In this document: positions 35,227 to 44,983 of the stretch, piece by piece | Position numbering within the stretch: the first letter of the stretch is position 1 | Layout: every line of letters begins with the position of its first letter | Source: Massilia terrae | Lineage (GTDB): Bacteria > Pseudomonadota > Gammaproteobacteria > Burkholderiales > Burkholderiaceae_D | Assembly (NCBI RefSeq): GCF_024753145.1 | Contig: NZ_JANUGU010000001.1 | Coordinates: forward strand, 434,001-498,000 | Length of the DNA stretch: 64,000 nt | Reading direction: 5' to 3' | Program-made: the position numbers and the translations under genes | The notes under the pieces: model-generated | What the model was told of the DNA's origin: nothing | Database searches by the model: none | Seen by the model: only the letters and a program-made list of their open reading frames with translations

Positions 35227-37803
35227 ATGACCGACGACCACGCCACCCCTTCCTCGACTTGCGCCTTCCCCGGCGCGGGCGAGATGGTGCGCGCGGTGAA
35301 CGAAAAGGACTGGAGCCAAACCATCCTCGGTCCGCTTGAGCGCTGGCCCGAAGCGATCCGTTCCGCCGTCAGGCTGAGCCTCGCCTCGCAGTTCCAGATG
35401 GCGGTGCTGGTCGGCCCCGACCTCGTGTATGTATATAACGACCAGTGCGCGCAGATTTTCGGCGACAAGCATCCGTGGGCGCTCGGGCGGCCGGTGCGCG
35501 AAGTGTGGCCGGAGGCGTGGGACAGCCTGGAGCCGCTGCTGACCGACGTGCTGGAGACCGGCCGGCCGTGCCGCCGCGACGACCTCCTGCTGGTGCTGCA
35601 TCGCGCCGGCTTCACCGAGGAATGCTACTTCACGGTCTCGTACAGCGCGATCTACGACGCCGGCCATGCGATCGCGGGCGTTCTTGTCAATACCATCGAG
35701 ACGACCCAGCGCGTGCTGGCCGAACGGCGCCAGCGCTGGCTTGGCGAGCTGGCGATCCAGGTGGCCCAGCGCCGCGGCGCGGACGGCGCGCTCGACCTGC
35801 TGCGCGACGCGATGGCCACCAATCCCTTCGACCTGCCGCTGGTCGCGCTGTACCTGGCCGAGGGCGAATCGGCGCGGCGCGTGTTTTGCAGCGGCCTGCG
35901 TTCCGGCGGCGCGCGGATTCCAACGAGCCTGCCGTGGCCTGCGCCGGGCGCGGCCGCGCCGGCGCATCCGTTTGCGGCGCTGGCCCTGACCGGGGCGTCG
36001 CAGTTGTTCGAGGCCGCCGCCATGCTCGACGAGGGTGACCGCTGCGGCGCCTGGGACGAGCCGGTGCGCCAGCTGCTGGCGGTGCCGCTGGCGTTGGCGG
36101 GGCCGGGCCAGGCGCGCGGCCTGATGGTGGTCGCGCTCAATCCGCTGGTGCGTTGCGACGACAATTACCTGCGCTTCGTGCACACCACGGTCGGCCTGGT
36201 GGCGACCGCGATCGCCGGCGCCGACGCGCTCGAAGCCGAGCGGCGCCGCGCCGAGACGCTGGCCGAACTTGACCTGTCGCGCTCGCGCTTCTCGGCTTTG
36301 AACCGCGAAGTGGCAGCGATCCGCGACGACCTGACCAAGGTGATCGAAGGGGCCAGCGACGCCATCGTCAGCTATGACCACGAGTTGAAAATCCGCTCGC
36401 TCAACGCGGCGGCGGCGCGTTCGTTCGACCGCGAGGTGCACCAGCTGGCCGGCCGCCAGCTGCTGGACGTGGCGCCGGAGGTCGCCGGCACCGCGCTGCT
36501 GGAAGCCTTGCGCGCGGTGGCCGCCGGCGGCAGGCCGGAAGCGGTCGAACATTACCACCCGGCCGGAAGGCGCTGGTACGAGGTGCGGATCCTGCCGGCG
36601 CCGTACGGCGTACTGGCTTTCGGCGCCGACATCAGCGCGCGCAAGGCGGCCGAACAGGCCATGCGCGATGCCAATGCGATCCTGGAGCGGCGCGTCCACG
36701 AGCGCACCGGCGAGCTGCGCGAGGCGCACCAGCTGCTGGCGGCGGTGTTCGACCGGGCGCCGGGCGCGGTGGCGATCACCTCGATCGAAGGCGATTACCT
36801 GCGGGTCAACCAGGCCTACCTGGCGATGCTCGGCTGCGACGAGAAATGGCTGGCGCGGCGCAGCCTGTCGCAGCTGGTCGAGCCGGCCGATTTCGATGCG
36901 GCGGCGCCGTGGGTGGCGCGCCTGCTGGCGGGCGAGGTCGCGTCCTGCCGTACCGAGATGCGGTTCCGGCGCGCCGGCGGCGAGATGGTCTGGGTGCTCA
37001 GCTTCCTGTCGCTGATCGAGGATGGCGATGGACGGCCGCGCTACCTGGTCCACATGGCCAAGGACGTGACCAAGCGCCGCCAGCGCGAGGCCGAACGCCG
37101 CGCCGCGCAGGAGGAACTGAAGTCGCTGTACCGGCGGCTCGAAACGGTGCGCGAGATGGAGCGCGCGGCGCTGGCGCGCGAGGTGCATGACCAGCTGGGC
37201 CAGGTCCTGTCGGCGGCCAAGATCGACATCCGGCTGCTGGAGGACCACATCCTGGCGCTCGACGGCGACCACGAACCGGAAGAGGTGGCGCGCGAGCTGC
37301 GCGGCGCCAGCGGCACGCTCGATCGCGCGCTGCAGATCGTGCGCGACATCGCGACCGAGCTGCGCGCGCCGGAACTGGACGGGCAGGGGCTGTACGCGGC
37401 GCTGGAATGGCACGCCCGCGATTTCGAGCAGCGCACCCGCATCCGCACCAGCGTCGAAGTGGAGGCCGGGCTGCCGCAGCCGGCGCGCCCGGCGGCCGAG
37501 GCGCTGCTGCGCATTTTCCAGGAGGCGCTGACCAACGTGCTGCGCCATGCCCACGCCGGCGAGGTGCGGGTCACGCTGGAGCGGCGCGGCCAAAACCTGC
37601 TGCTGCGTGTGCGCGACGACGGCCGCGGCATCGGGCGCGGCGGCCGGGCCCGCGCCGGCGCCCTCGGCCTGAAGGGCATGCGCGAGCGCGCGGCCCTGGT
37701 GCGGGGCCGCCTGCTGGTCGGGCCGCTGGCCCCGCGCGGCACGCTGGTGTCGGCGCTGGTGCCGGTCGACGGCGGACTGGCCGGCGCTGTTCAAGACATA
37801 TGA
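35227..37803 (+). CDS. Multi-PAS/GAF sensor histidine kinase, NarX/DegS type
   Basis: 858 residues with no membrane segment. The domains run: PAS about 45-160 (LVYVYNDQCAQIFGDKHP), GAF about 175-330, PAS about 350-475 (VSYDHELKIRSLNAAAARSF), PAS about 490-610, then HisKA_3 with phospho-acceptor H654 (LAREVHDQLGQ) and a HATPase_c with EALTNVLRHAHA, RDDGRGIG and GLKGMRERAALV. HisKA_3 kinases pair with NarL-type regulators, and the next gene is one, 13 nt on. A cytosolic signal (redox, light or small molecule) is likely; none of the PAS domains shows an obvious cofactor signature. Confidence 0.92.
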   Translation: MTDDHATPSSTCAFPGAGEMVRAVNEKDWSQTILGPLERWPEAIRSAVRLSLASQFQMAVLVGPDLVYVYNDQCAQIFGDKHPWALGRPVREVWPEAWDSLEPLLTDVLETGRPCRRDDLLLVLHRAGFTEECYFTVSYSAIYDAGHAIAGVLVNTIETTQRVLAERRQRWLGELAIQVAQRRGADGALDLLRDAMATNPFDLPLVALYLAEGESARRVFCSGLRSGGARIPTSLPWPAPGAAAPAHPFAALALTGASQLFEAAAMLDEGDRCGAWDEPVRQLLAVPLALAGPGQARGLMVVALNPLVRCDDNYLRFVHTTVGLVATAIAGADALEAERRRAETLAELDLSRSRFSALNREVAAIRDDLTKVIEGASDAIVSYDHELKIRSLNAAAARSFDREVHQLAGRQLLDVAPEVAGTALLEALRAVAAGGRPEAVEHYHPAGRRWYEVRILPAPYGVLAFGADISARKAAEQAMRDANAILERRVHERTGELREAHQLLAAVFDRAPGAVAITSIEGDYLRVNQAYLAMLGCDEKWLARRSLSQLVEPADFDAAAPWVARLLAGEVASCRTEMRFRRAGGEMVWVLSFLSLIEDGDGRPRYLVHMAKDVTKRRQREAERRAAQEELKSLYRRLETVREMERAALAREVHDQLGQVLSAAKIDIRLLEDHILALDGDHEPEEVARELRGASGTLDRALQIVRDIATELRAPELDGQGLYAALEWHARDFEQRTRIRTSVEVEAGLPQPARPAAEALLRIFQEALTNVLRHAHAGEVRVTLERRGQNLLLRVRDDGRGIGRGGRARAGALGLKGMRERAALVRGRLLVGPLAPRGTLVSALVPVDGGLAGAVQDI

Positions 37804-37816
37804 AAGACGAAACAAG

Positions 37817-38449
37817 ATGATCAGGATTGCGATTGCGGACGACCATGAACTGATACGCGAAGGCGTAAAGAAGATCGTGCGTTCGCACCCGGACCTGCGC
37901 ATCGTCGGCGAGGCGGCCGACCTGGCCGGGACCCTGGCCCTGGTGCGCCAGCATGCGCCGGACGTGGTGGTCCTTGACATCAACCTGCCGGACTTCGACG
38001 GCCTCGAAGGACTGGCCGAGCTGCGCCGCCATCATCCCGAACAACGTGTGGTCCTGCTCAGCATGTACGGCGAGGACAAGTACGCGGTCAACGCCTTGCG
38101 CGCGGGCGCCAGCGGCTACGTCACCAAGGCCATGGCCGCGGACGAGCTGGTGCGCGCGGTGCGGCAGGTGGCGGCCGGCGCGACCTATATCGGGCCACGC
38201 CTGGCCGAGCAGATGGCGCGCCAGATGCTGGAGGGAGCCGAAGCGCCGGCGCACGAACGCCTGACCGCGCGCGAAAGCGAGATCGTGGCCCTGATCGGGG
38301 CCGGCCTGCAGGTCAAGCAGGTGGCCGCCGAGCTGGGGATCAGCGTCAGCTCCGTCAATACTTACCGCAACCGCATTTTCCGCAAGCTGGGCCTGCATTC
38401 GAATGCGGCCCTGATCCGCTACGCATTGAAGCACGGCTTGGTCGTTTAG
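37817..38449 (+). CDS. NarL/FixJ-family response regulator
   Basis: 210 residues. The receiver has D8/D9, phospho-acceptor D54 (VVVLDINLPDFDG) and the K in SGYVTKAMAADELV. The LuxR-type DNA-binding domain is LTARESEIVALIGAGLQVKQVAAELGISVSSVNTYRNRIFRKLG. It is the partner of the kinase just upstream. Its targets are unknown. The wsp-like operon starts 287 nt downstream, and the gap between them has two palindromes that could be operators. Confidence 0.94.
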   Translation: MIRIAIADDHELIREGVKKIVRSHPDLRIVGEAADLAGTLALVRQHAPDVVVLDINLPDFDGLEGLAELRRHHPEQRVVLLSMYGEDKYAVNALRAGASGYVTKAMAADELVRAVRQVAAGATYIGPRLAEQMARQMLEGAEAPAHERLTARESEIVALIGAGLQVKQVAAELGISVSSVNTYRNRIFRKLGLHSNAALIRYALKHGLVV

Positions 38450-38736
38450 CAGCAATTGTTAATAATGCGCAACAATGTGACATGATTTGCTGTCGTTAAA
38501 ATTACGACAGGCGCGCTGCAGTTTTGCGACAGGAAGCGCGCGTGCGCACCACGGTGGTGCGCGAAATGGCAACAAGTTCGGGTTATTTGCGCGCTATAGG
38601 GCGCTAGCGGCCGCAATGCCGCTGCGCGACGCACGCACGACGGACCTGTGCGCCAGGGCAGCCGGACGTTAGCATCGGGACCAGGGGTGTTGATTCGCCT
38701 TTAACAATCTCCGTAACGTTTTGAGAAGCCATCGAT
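38450..38736 (+). promoter_or_regulatory. Upstream region of the wsp-like/c-di-GMP operon with two palindromes
   Basis: 287-nt gap without a gene. It holds CTGTCGT-N7-ACGACAG (38490-38510) and the perfect 19-nt palindrome GCGCACCACGGTGGTGCGC (38544-38562). The first has operator-like geometry; the second is a strong hairpin and may terminate the upstream transcript, though no T-run follows. The region is AT-richer than the genes on either side. It is the only sizeable gap before the 18-kb operon, so its promoter should be here. Confidence 0.5.
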
Positions 38737-39282
38737 ATGAACGAGCAAGCTTCCGCGACCTCGATGTTGCGGCGACCAGGCGGCGCCGGGGCTGGCGCTG
38801 TCCAACAGGGGCCGCAGGACGCACTCCAGGTGCTGGAGTTCGCCTGCGGCGGGCGGCGCTTTGCGGTACCGCTGGCCTGCGTCCGCCGCGCCGTGCTGAG
38901 CGCCCAGCCGGACCCGCTGCCGGGTGCTTCGGACATCGCGCTGGGCGTGCTCGACATCGGCGGCGAGACCGTGACCGTGCTCGATTTCTCGCGCCGCGCC
39001 GGCTGCGGCCCGACCGTCATCCACCCCGGGCAGCAGTTCCTGATCGTGGAGCTGGGCGGTTTCCTGTGCGCGTTCGTGGTCGACGCCATCACCGGTCCGG
39101 GCGTGGCCATGCGCGGCGCCGATGGCTGGCCGGGCGAAGTGGGCGCGGCCGGTTTCGTCGACTGCGCAGTGCACCTGCCCGACGGCCTGTGCCTGGTGGT
39201 CGATCCGGCGCGCTTCCTGTTCGACGAAGAGCAGGCGCAGTTGGCGCTGGCGCTCGAGGAGCTGTCCGATGAACGGCATTGA
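38737..39282 (+). CDS. cheW: CheW-type adaptor (WspB-like), first gene of the wsp-like operon
   Basis: 181 residues with one CheW domain (about 28-170): VLEFACGGRRFAVPLACVRRAVL, DIALGVLDIGGETVTVLDFS, QQFLIVELGGFLCAFVVDAITG. CheW couples chemoreceptors to CheA. The CheR gene starts 14 nt before its stop, so they are translationally coupled. The gene order that follows, CheR-TPR, CheW, MCP, CheA-REC, CheB, contains all the parts of a Pseudomonas Wsp system in another order (Wsp is A-B-C-D-E-F-R). Confidence 0.92.
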   Translation: MNEQASATSMLRRPGGAGAGAVQQGPQDALQVLEFACGGRRFAVPLACVRRAVLSAQPDPLPGASDIALGVLDIGGETVTVLDFSRRAGCGPTVIHPGQQFLIVELGGFLCAFVVDAITGPGVAMRGADGWPGEVGAAGFVDCAVHLPDGLCLVVDPARFLFDEEQAQLALALEELSDERH

Positions 39283-40600
39283 ACAGGCGAGGCTGGCCGA
39301 CGCCGCGCTGGACCTGGCGGCGCAGCGGGTCGAGGCCGAGACCGGCCTGCGCTTCGCCGGCGCGCGGCGACGCCAGTTCCACGCGGCGCTGGGGCGGATG
39401 GCCAGTGCGCTCGGCCACGCGCACGTGCCGGCCTGCGCGGCCTGGCTGGCCGACGGGCCGTGGGACGATGCGCGCGGCGCCGCCTGCGCGCGCTTCCTGA
39501 CGATCGGCGAGACCTATTTCTTCCGCGAGCCGCGTGCCCTGGACCTGGTGTGCGAGCAGGCGCGCGCCCACCTGGCGCGCGGCGAACAGCGGCCGCTGCG
39601 CATCTGGAGCGCCGGCTGCTGCACCGGCGAGGAGCCGTATTCGATCGCGATCGCGCTGCGCCGGCGCGTGCCGCAAATGGCGCCGGCAATGGCGTCGATC
39701 CTGGCCACCGACCTGAACGAGGCCTTCCTCGACTTCGCGCGCGCCGGCGTCTACCGCCGCTGGTCGTTCCGCAACACCGATCCAGCCGACCACGCGGCCT
39801 GGTTCCGGCCGGTCGACGAGGGCCGCTTCGAGATCGATCCCGCGCTGCGCGCGCAGGTCCGCTTCGACTGCCTGAACCTGGCCGGCGCGAGCTATCCCTC
39901 GGCCGCCAGCGGCACGCTGGCGATGGATGTCATCTTCTGCCGCAATGTGCTGATGTACTTCGGCCCGCAGCAGGCGCGCGACACGGTGGCGCGGCTGCGA
40001 GCTTGCCTGGTTGACGGCGGCTGGCTGGTGGTGAATGCCAGTGAAGCGTCGCCTGAGCTGTTTGCCGGCTTCACGCCGGTATTCCACGCGGACGCGGTGT
40101 TCTTCCGCAAGGACTCGCAGCCGCAGCCAGCCGAGCTGCCGCCGGCCGAACCATCGCTGCCCGACTTGCCGCAGCCTGCCGCCGCGCCACGCGCACGGGG
40201 CCGCGTCGCGGCCGCGCCGGCGCCGCGCCGCGCCGAAACCCCGCCCCGTCCGGACCTGATGGCGCGCGCCCGCGAGTTGATGGAGCAGGGCAGCCGCGAC
40301 GAGGCGCTGCAGTGCCTGCGCCGCGCCGTCGAGGCCGACCCGCTGTCGCTGCCGTTGCAGCAAAGCGCCGCGCTGTTCGCGTTGGAGCACGGCGAGCGCG
40401 CACTGGCGCGCGAGGGCGTCAAGCGCCTGCTGTACCTGGATCCGGACAGCGCCCTCGGCCACTACCTGGCCGCGCTGATCGAAGACGCGGAAGGCCGCCG
40501 CGCGCGCGCGCTGCGCCTGCTGCACGATTGCCGGCGGCTGGCCGGCGCCGACCGCGATCTCGACGGCGCCGCCGCGCGCTGGCTGGAGCGATTGCAATGA
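39269..40600 (+). CDS. cheR: CheR methyltransferase with C-terminal TPR (WspC-like)
   Basis: 443 residues from ATG 39269, which overlaps the cheW stop. The methyltransferase part has ETYFFREPRALDLV, WSAGCCTGEEPYSIAIALR (SAM loop), SILATDLNEAFLDFARAGVYRRWSFR and DVIFCRNVLMYF. A proline/alanine-rich linker (about 285-335) leads to a TPR-like region (about 340-443). This domain order is the one found in WspC, which methylates the Wsp receptor. The missing N-terminal extras of some CheR proteins are normal for this class. Confidence 0.93.
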   Translation: MNGIEQARLADAALDLAAQRVEAETGLRFAGARRRQFHAALGRMASALGHAHVPACAAWLADGPWDDARGAACARFLTIGETYFFREPRALDLVCEQARAHLARGEQRPLRIWSAGCCTGEEPYSIAIALRRRVPQMAPAMASILATDLNEAFLDFARAGVYRRWSFRNTDPADHAAWFRPVDEGRFEIDPALRAQVRFDCLNLAGASYPSAASGTLAMDVIFCRNVLMYFGPQQARDTVARLRACLVDGGWLVVNASEASPELFAGFTPVFHADAVFFRKDSQPQPAELPPAEPSLPDLPQPAAAPRARGRVAAAPAPRRAETPPRPDLMARARELMEQGSRDEALQCLRRAVEADPLSLPLQQSAALFALEHGERALAREGVKRLLYLDPDSALGHYLAALIEDAEGRRARALRLLHDCRRLAGADRDLDGAAARWLERLQ

Positions 40601-41202
40601 GCGGCCCGGCATTTGACTGGGAGGCGATGGTGCGCCGGCTCGAGGCCAGCGCCGCCGCGCTCGCTGCGCAGGACCAGGACGATCCGGCGCGGCAGGCGCG
40701 ACTGCTCAGGGAACGGGCGGAGGCGCTGGCCCACCCCTCGGTTCCGGCGGACGGCGCGCCTGCCGGCGGCATCGAGGCGCTGGCCTTCCGTTGCGCCGGC
40801 GAGCGCTATGCCTTCGAGGCGGCGCTGGTCGCGCGCGTGCTGGCCTGGCAGCCGCTGACCGCCATCCCGGGCGTGCCCGCCTGGGTCGCCGGCGTCACCA
40901 TGTCCGAGGGCGAGGTGCTGGCGGTGGTCGACCTGCGGGTGCTGCTGGCGCTGCCGCTGGCCGAACTGTCCGACCCTTCGGCGCTGATTGTGCTCAAGGG
41001 CGAGGACAACTGCTTCGCGGTGCTGGCCGACGCGATCGACGGCGCGCGCCGCTTCGCACAAACGGACCTGGGCCACTGCCTGCCCGCGCTGGCCGATCTG
41101 GCCAACACCTGCCTGCTCGGGGTCGCCCCCGACCGCACCGCGCTGCTTGACGCGCGGCGCCTGCTTGCCGATTCCACCCTGGTCGTCGATGCCGACCGCT
41201 GA
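40597..41202 (+). CDS. cheW: Second CheW-type adaptor (WspD-like)
   Basis: 201 residues. A helical N-terminal part (about 1-55) is followed by a CheW domain (about 58-190): IEALAFRCAGERYAFEAALVARVL, VPAWVAGVTMSEGEVLAVVDLR, LLGVAPDRTALLDARRLL. Two CheW proteins per array is the Wsp rule. It begins in an ATGA overlap with cheR. Confidence 0.92.
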   Translation: MSGPAFDWEAMVRRLEASAAALAAQDQDDPARQARLLRERAEALAHPSVPADGAPAGGIEALAFRCAGERYAFEAALVARVLAWQPLTAIPGVPAWVAGVTMSEGEVLAVVDLRVLLALPLAELSDPSALIVLKGEDNCFAVLADAIDGARRFAQTDLGHCLPALADLANTCLLGVAPDRTALLDARRLLADSTLVVDADR

Positions 41203-41214
41203 AAGGAGATTGAG

Positions 41215-42849
41215 ATGCCCATTTTTGCCGACATGACCACCCGCGCCAAGCTGACGCTCGGCTTCGGCCTGCTGGTCGCGACGATGGTGGTGGCAAGCGC
41301 GATGTCCTACCAGGCCCTGACCAAGCTGCGCGCCTCGCAGCAGACGCTGTTCACCGACGACCTGGGAATCGCCCTCAAGATGGTCGAGCTGCGCAACGCC
41401 ATCAACCGCGAGCGCGTGGCGCTGCTGTCGTCCCTGGTGACCCAGGGCGGGGCGCAGGTATCCTTCAACCGCCAGCTCGACATCGAGGAGGCGACGATTC
41501 GCGGCCTGATCGCGGAGCTGGAGCCGTACAAGGACGTCGACGAGGAGTTCGGGCGCGGCTATGCGCGCCTGCTGACGGCGCACGATGAATACGCGGCGAT
41601 ACGCGACGGCGAGGTGGTCGCGCCGCTGAAGGCCGGTGAGCGCAATGTCGCGGTATCGGCCGTCACCGGCAACCTGCAGCGCAAGTTCGATCAGCTCAAG
41701 TCAGTCGCCGACGAGATGGGCAAGGAGCAGCTGAGCCAGGCGCGCCAGCGCATGCGCGACAGCGACGCGCTCGTGCAGCGCGCCGGCGCCGCCCTGTTCG
41801 CAATCGGCGCGGGGGCGGCCGCGGTCGCGTTCCTGATGGGCTGGTGGCTGAACCGCTCGATCGCCGCGCCGCTGCGCGAGGCCACGACGCTGGCCGCGCG
41901 CATCGCCACCGGCGACCTGCGCGCGCACGTGCCGCCGCCGGCCGGCCGCGACGAGGTCGGGCAGCTGATGGAGGCGCTCGGTGAAATGGTGCACTCGTGG
42001 CGCGCCCTGGCCACCGAAACCAACACCGGCGTGGCGACGCTGACCGCGGCCGCCGGCGAGATCCTGGCCAGCACCGCGCAGGGCGCCGCCAGTTCCACCG
42101 AGACCGCCGCCGCCGTCAGCGAGACCACTGCTACGGTGGAGGAGGTCAAGCAGACTTCGCTGCTGTCGAGCGAAAAGTCGCGCGCGGTGTCCGACTCGGC
42201 CCAGGAGGCCGCGCGCACCGCCGCCGACGGCCGTCGCGCGCTCGAGGAGAGCATCGAAGGCATGCAGACCATCCAGGAAAAGATGGAGGCGATCGCCGGC
42301 ACCGTGGTGCGCCTGTCGGAGCGCAGCCATGCGATCGGCGAGATCACGGCCAGCGTCGCCAGCCTGGCCGAGCAATCGAACCTGCTGGCGGTGAACGCCG
42401 CGATCGAGGCCGCCAAGGCGGGCGAGCACGGCAAGGGTTTCGCTGTGGTGGCGCAGGAGGTCAAGAGCCTGGCCGAGCAGTCGCGCCAGGCCACGCGCCA
42501 GGTGCGCGAGATCCTGGGCGAGATCCAGAAGAGCGTGGGCGCCGCCGTGATGATCACCGAGCAGGGCGCCAAGACCGTGGCGCAGGGCGTCGAGCAGACC
42601 GCCCGCGCCGGCCAGGCGATCCGCGAGCTGGCCGAGAACATCGCAGACGCCGCGCAGGCGGCGGTGCAGATTGCAGCCTCCAGCCAGCAGCAGCTGGCCG
42701 GGATGGACCAGGTGGCGCTGGCGATGGAAAACATCCAGCAGGCCAGCGCCGAGACCGCGGCCGGCTCGCGCCAGGCCGAAGCCTCGGCGCGCGACCTGCA
42801 CGCGCTGGGCCAGTCGCTGCGCCGGGTGGTCGAACGTTTCCAGGTGTGA
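41215..42849 (+). CDS. Methyl-accepting chemotaxis receptor (WspA-like)
   Basis: 544 residues. TM1 about 13-32, a periplasmic four-helix-bundle domain about 33-185, TM2 about 193-212, HAMP 213-265, then the signalling hairpin with its tip [21 protein letters not shown] and [20 protein letters not shown]. The C-terminal NWETF-type pentapeptide for CheR is absent, which fits a CheR that carries its own TPR. It is the sole receptor of the operon and most likely a surface, mechanical or membrane-stress sensor by analogy with WspA; its ligand is unknown. The array lacks a separate CheY for motor control. Confidence 0.92.
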   Translation: MPIFADMTTRAKLTLGFGLLVATMVVASAMSYQALTKLRASQQTLFTDDLGIALKMVELRNAINRERVALLSSLVTQGGAQVSFNRQLDIEEATIRGLIAELEPYKDVDEEFGRGYARLLTAHDEYAAIRDGEVVAPLKAGERNVAVSAVTGNLQRKFDQLKSVADEMGKEQLSQARQRMRDSDALVQRAGAALFAIGAGAAAVAFLMGWWLNRSIAAPLREATTLAARIATGDLRAHVPPPAGRDEVGQLMEALGEMVHSWRALATETNTGVATLTAAAGEILASTAQGAASSTETAAAVSETTATVEEVKQTSLLSSEKSRAVSDSAQEAARTAADGRRALEESIEGMQTIQEKMEAIAGTVVRLSERSHAIGEITASVASLAEQSNLLAVNAAIEAAKAGEHGKGFAVVAQEVKSLAEQSRQATRQVREILGEIQKSVGAAVMITEQGAKTVAQGVEQTARAGQAIRELAENIADAAQAAVQIAASSQQQLAGMDQVALAMENIQQASAETAAGSRQAEASARDLHALGQSLRRVVERFQV

Positions 42850-42856
42850 GCATACG

Positions 42857-44983
42857 ATGACCGATCCGCAGTTCCGCCAGCGCCTGCGCGCCATTTTCAG
42901 CGAGGAAGCACGCGAGCACCTGACCCAGATTGACGCCGGGCTGGTGGCGCTGGAGCAGGCCGCCGGCGCGGAGCGCGTGGCGGCGGTCGAGCGGATCCTG
43001 AAGGCGCTGCACACGCTCAAAGGCGCGGCGCGCACCGTCGACGAGCTCGATCTGGAGCGCCTGTGCCATGCGCTGGAAGGTGCGCTGGCGGTGCTGCGCG
43101 ACGCCGCGGCGCCGGCCAGCGCCGAACAGTTCGACCGCCTGCACCAGGCCGCCGGCGCGGCGCGCCAGGTCATCGACGCGCCCGGGCTGCGCAGCCGCAA
43201 GCGCGCCTCGCTGCTGGCCACGCAGCTGGACATGCCCGTGCGCCGCCCGGCGCCGGCGGCTGACAGCGCCGCGCCCGCGGCGCCGGACGAGGTCCCGGAG
43301 GAGGCCGCCGCTCCGGCGCCGGCGCCGGCGGCCGCTCCCGGCGCGGCTGAACGCATCCGGGTCGACAGCCGCAGCATCGATGCCATCCGCGTGCACGCCG
43401 AGGCGCTGCTGCCGGTGGAGCTCAAGCTGCGCCACCACGTGGCCGAGCTGCGCGCGCTGGCCAACGCCGTGCGCGGCCAGGACGGCGCCGCCGCCGAACT
43501 GGCCTGCGCCCGCCTGGCCGGCGGGCTGGAACGGGTGCAGGAGGAGCTGCATGCGGTGCGCGGGCGGCTGCACGACGCCACCCTGGAGACTTCGCTGGTG
43601 CCGTCCGCCGCAGCGCTCGACGAACTGCCGGCGCTGGTGCGCAACCTGGCGCGCGGACACCAGAAGCAGGTGCGGCTGGACACCAGCGGCGCCGGGGTGG
43701 CGATCGACCGCCGCGTGCTGGGCGTGGTGCGCGAAGCCCTGATCCACCTCGTCACCAACGCCGTCGACCACGCGATCGAGGCGCCGGATGTGCGCACCGC
43801 GCGCGGCAAGGACGCCACCGGCCGCATCGCGATCGCGGTGGCCCAGCGCGACGCGCGGACGGTGGCGCTGCGCGTCAGCGACGACGGCGCCGGCATCGAC
43901 ACCGACGCGGTGGCGGAGGCGGCCCAGCGGCGCCTTGGCCTCGATCCGGAGGCGGTGGCGCAGATGAACCGCCAGCAGCGCCTGCAGCTGGCCCTGGGCG
44001 CGGGCGTGTCGACCCGCTCCGAGGTGACCCAGGTGTCCGGGCGCGGCATGGGCCTGGCGATCGTGGCCGACAAGGTGGCGGCGGCCGGCGGCCAGCTGCT
44101 GGTCGAAACCGAGGCCGGCGCCGGCACCGTGTTCGAGCTGCTGCTGCCGGTCGGCGTGGCCAGCATGCGTGCGCTGGTGGTCGAGGTCGGGGGCGCGCGC
44201 TTCGCCCTGCCGTTGGCCGGACTGGAATCGGTGTGCCGTGTGGCGCAGGCGGAAATCCGCACCGTGGCCGGCAGCGAGACGGTGCTGGCCGGCGGACGCG
44301 TGTTGCCGCTGGTGCGCCTGGGCGCGCTGTTCGGCCTGGGCCCGGACGCGCAAGAGGCGGCAGGCGTGGTGATCGTCGCGCGCGCCGGAGCCCAGGCTTT
44401 CGCCATGCTGGCCGACGCCATCGTCGCCGAACAGGACGTGCTGCCCAAGCGCCTCGGCCCCTTGCTGCGCCGGGTGCGCTTCTTCAGCGGGGCGGCGCAG
44501 CTTGGGGACGGCGCGCTGGCGCCCGTCGTCGCGCTGGAGGACATCGCCAGCCACGGCCTGGCCGGCGCCCGCGGCGCGCCCGCCGTGCCACAGCAAGCGG
44601 CGCCGGGCACGCGCGTGCTGGTGGTCGAAGACTCGGTCACCTCGCGCCTGCTGCTCAAGCACATCCTCGAAGGCGCCGGCTGCAGTGTCGACACCGCCGC
44701 CGACGGCCTTGAGGCACTGGAGAAGCTGCGCGGCCCGCGCTACGACGCCGTGGTCAGCGACATCGAGATGCCGAATATGGACGGGCTGGCGCTCACCGCC
44801 AGCATCCGCGCCAATGCCGCCACCGCCGAGCTGCCGGTGATCCTGGTGACCTCGCTCCAGACCCCGGAGCAGCGCGCCGCCGGCTTGCGCGCCGGCGCCG
44901 ATGCTTATTTCACCAAGGGCGCTTTCGACCAGGACCGCCTGCTGGCGACCGTGCGCCGGGTTGCAGGGATGGAGGCGCAATGA
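42857..44983 (+). CDS. cheA: CheA-receiver hybrid kinase (WspE-like)
   Basis: 708 residues from ATG 42857. The Hpt domain (1-110) has phospho-acceptor H52 (LKALHTLKGAARTVD). A proline/alanine-rich linker (about 130-165) follows, then the HATPase core (about 285-435: LIHLVTNAVDHAIE, DDGAGID, GRGMGLAIV), a CheW-like domain (about 436-560) and a receiver (about 585-705) with D635 (VVSDIEMPNMDG). A CheA fused to REC with no P2 domain is the WspE architecture. The fused receiver may be a phosphate sink or the relay to the downstream receivers. Confidence 0.94.
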   Translation: MTDPQFRQRLRAIFSEEAREHLTQIDAGLVALEQAAGAERVAAVERILKALHTLKGAARTVDELDLERLCHALEGALAVLRDAAAPASAEQFDRLHQAAGAARQVIDAPGLRSRKRASLLATQLDMPVRRPAPAADSAAPAAPDEVPEEAAAPAPAPAAAPGAAERIRVDSRSIDAIRVHAEALLPVELKLRHHVAELRALANAVRGQDGAAAELACARLAGGLERVQEELHAVRGRLHDATLETSLVPSAAALDELPALVRNLARGHQKQVRLDTSGAGVAIDRRVLGVVREALIHLVTNAVDHAIEAPDVRTARGKDATGRIAIAVAQRDARTVALRVSDDGAGIDTDAVAEAAQRRLGLDPEAVAQMNRQQRLQLALGAGVSTRSEVTQVSGRGMGLAIVADKVAAAGGQLLVETEAGAGTVFELLLPVGVASMRALVVEVGGARFALPLAGLESVCRVAQAEIRTVAGSETVLAGGRVLPLVRLGALFGLGPDAQEAAGVVIVARAGAQAFAMLADAIVAEQDVLPKRLGPLLRRVRFFSGAAQLGDGALAPVVALEDIASHGLAGARGAPAVPQQAAPGTRVLVVEDSVTSRLLLKHILEGAGCSVDTAADGLEALEKLRGPRYDAVVSDIEMPNMDGLALTASIRANAATAELPVILVTSLQTPEQRAAGLRAGADAYFTKGAFDQDRLLATVRRVAGMEAQ

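Noticed and set aside
38481..38495. Sigma-54-like promoter before the wsp-like operon
   Set aside because: The GG-to-GC spacing does not match the -24/-12 rule.
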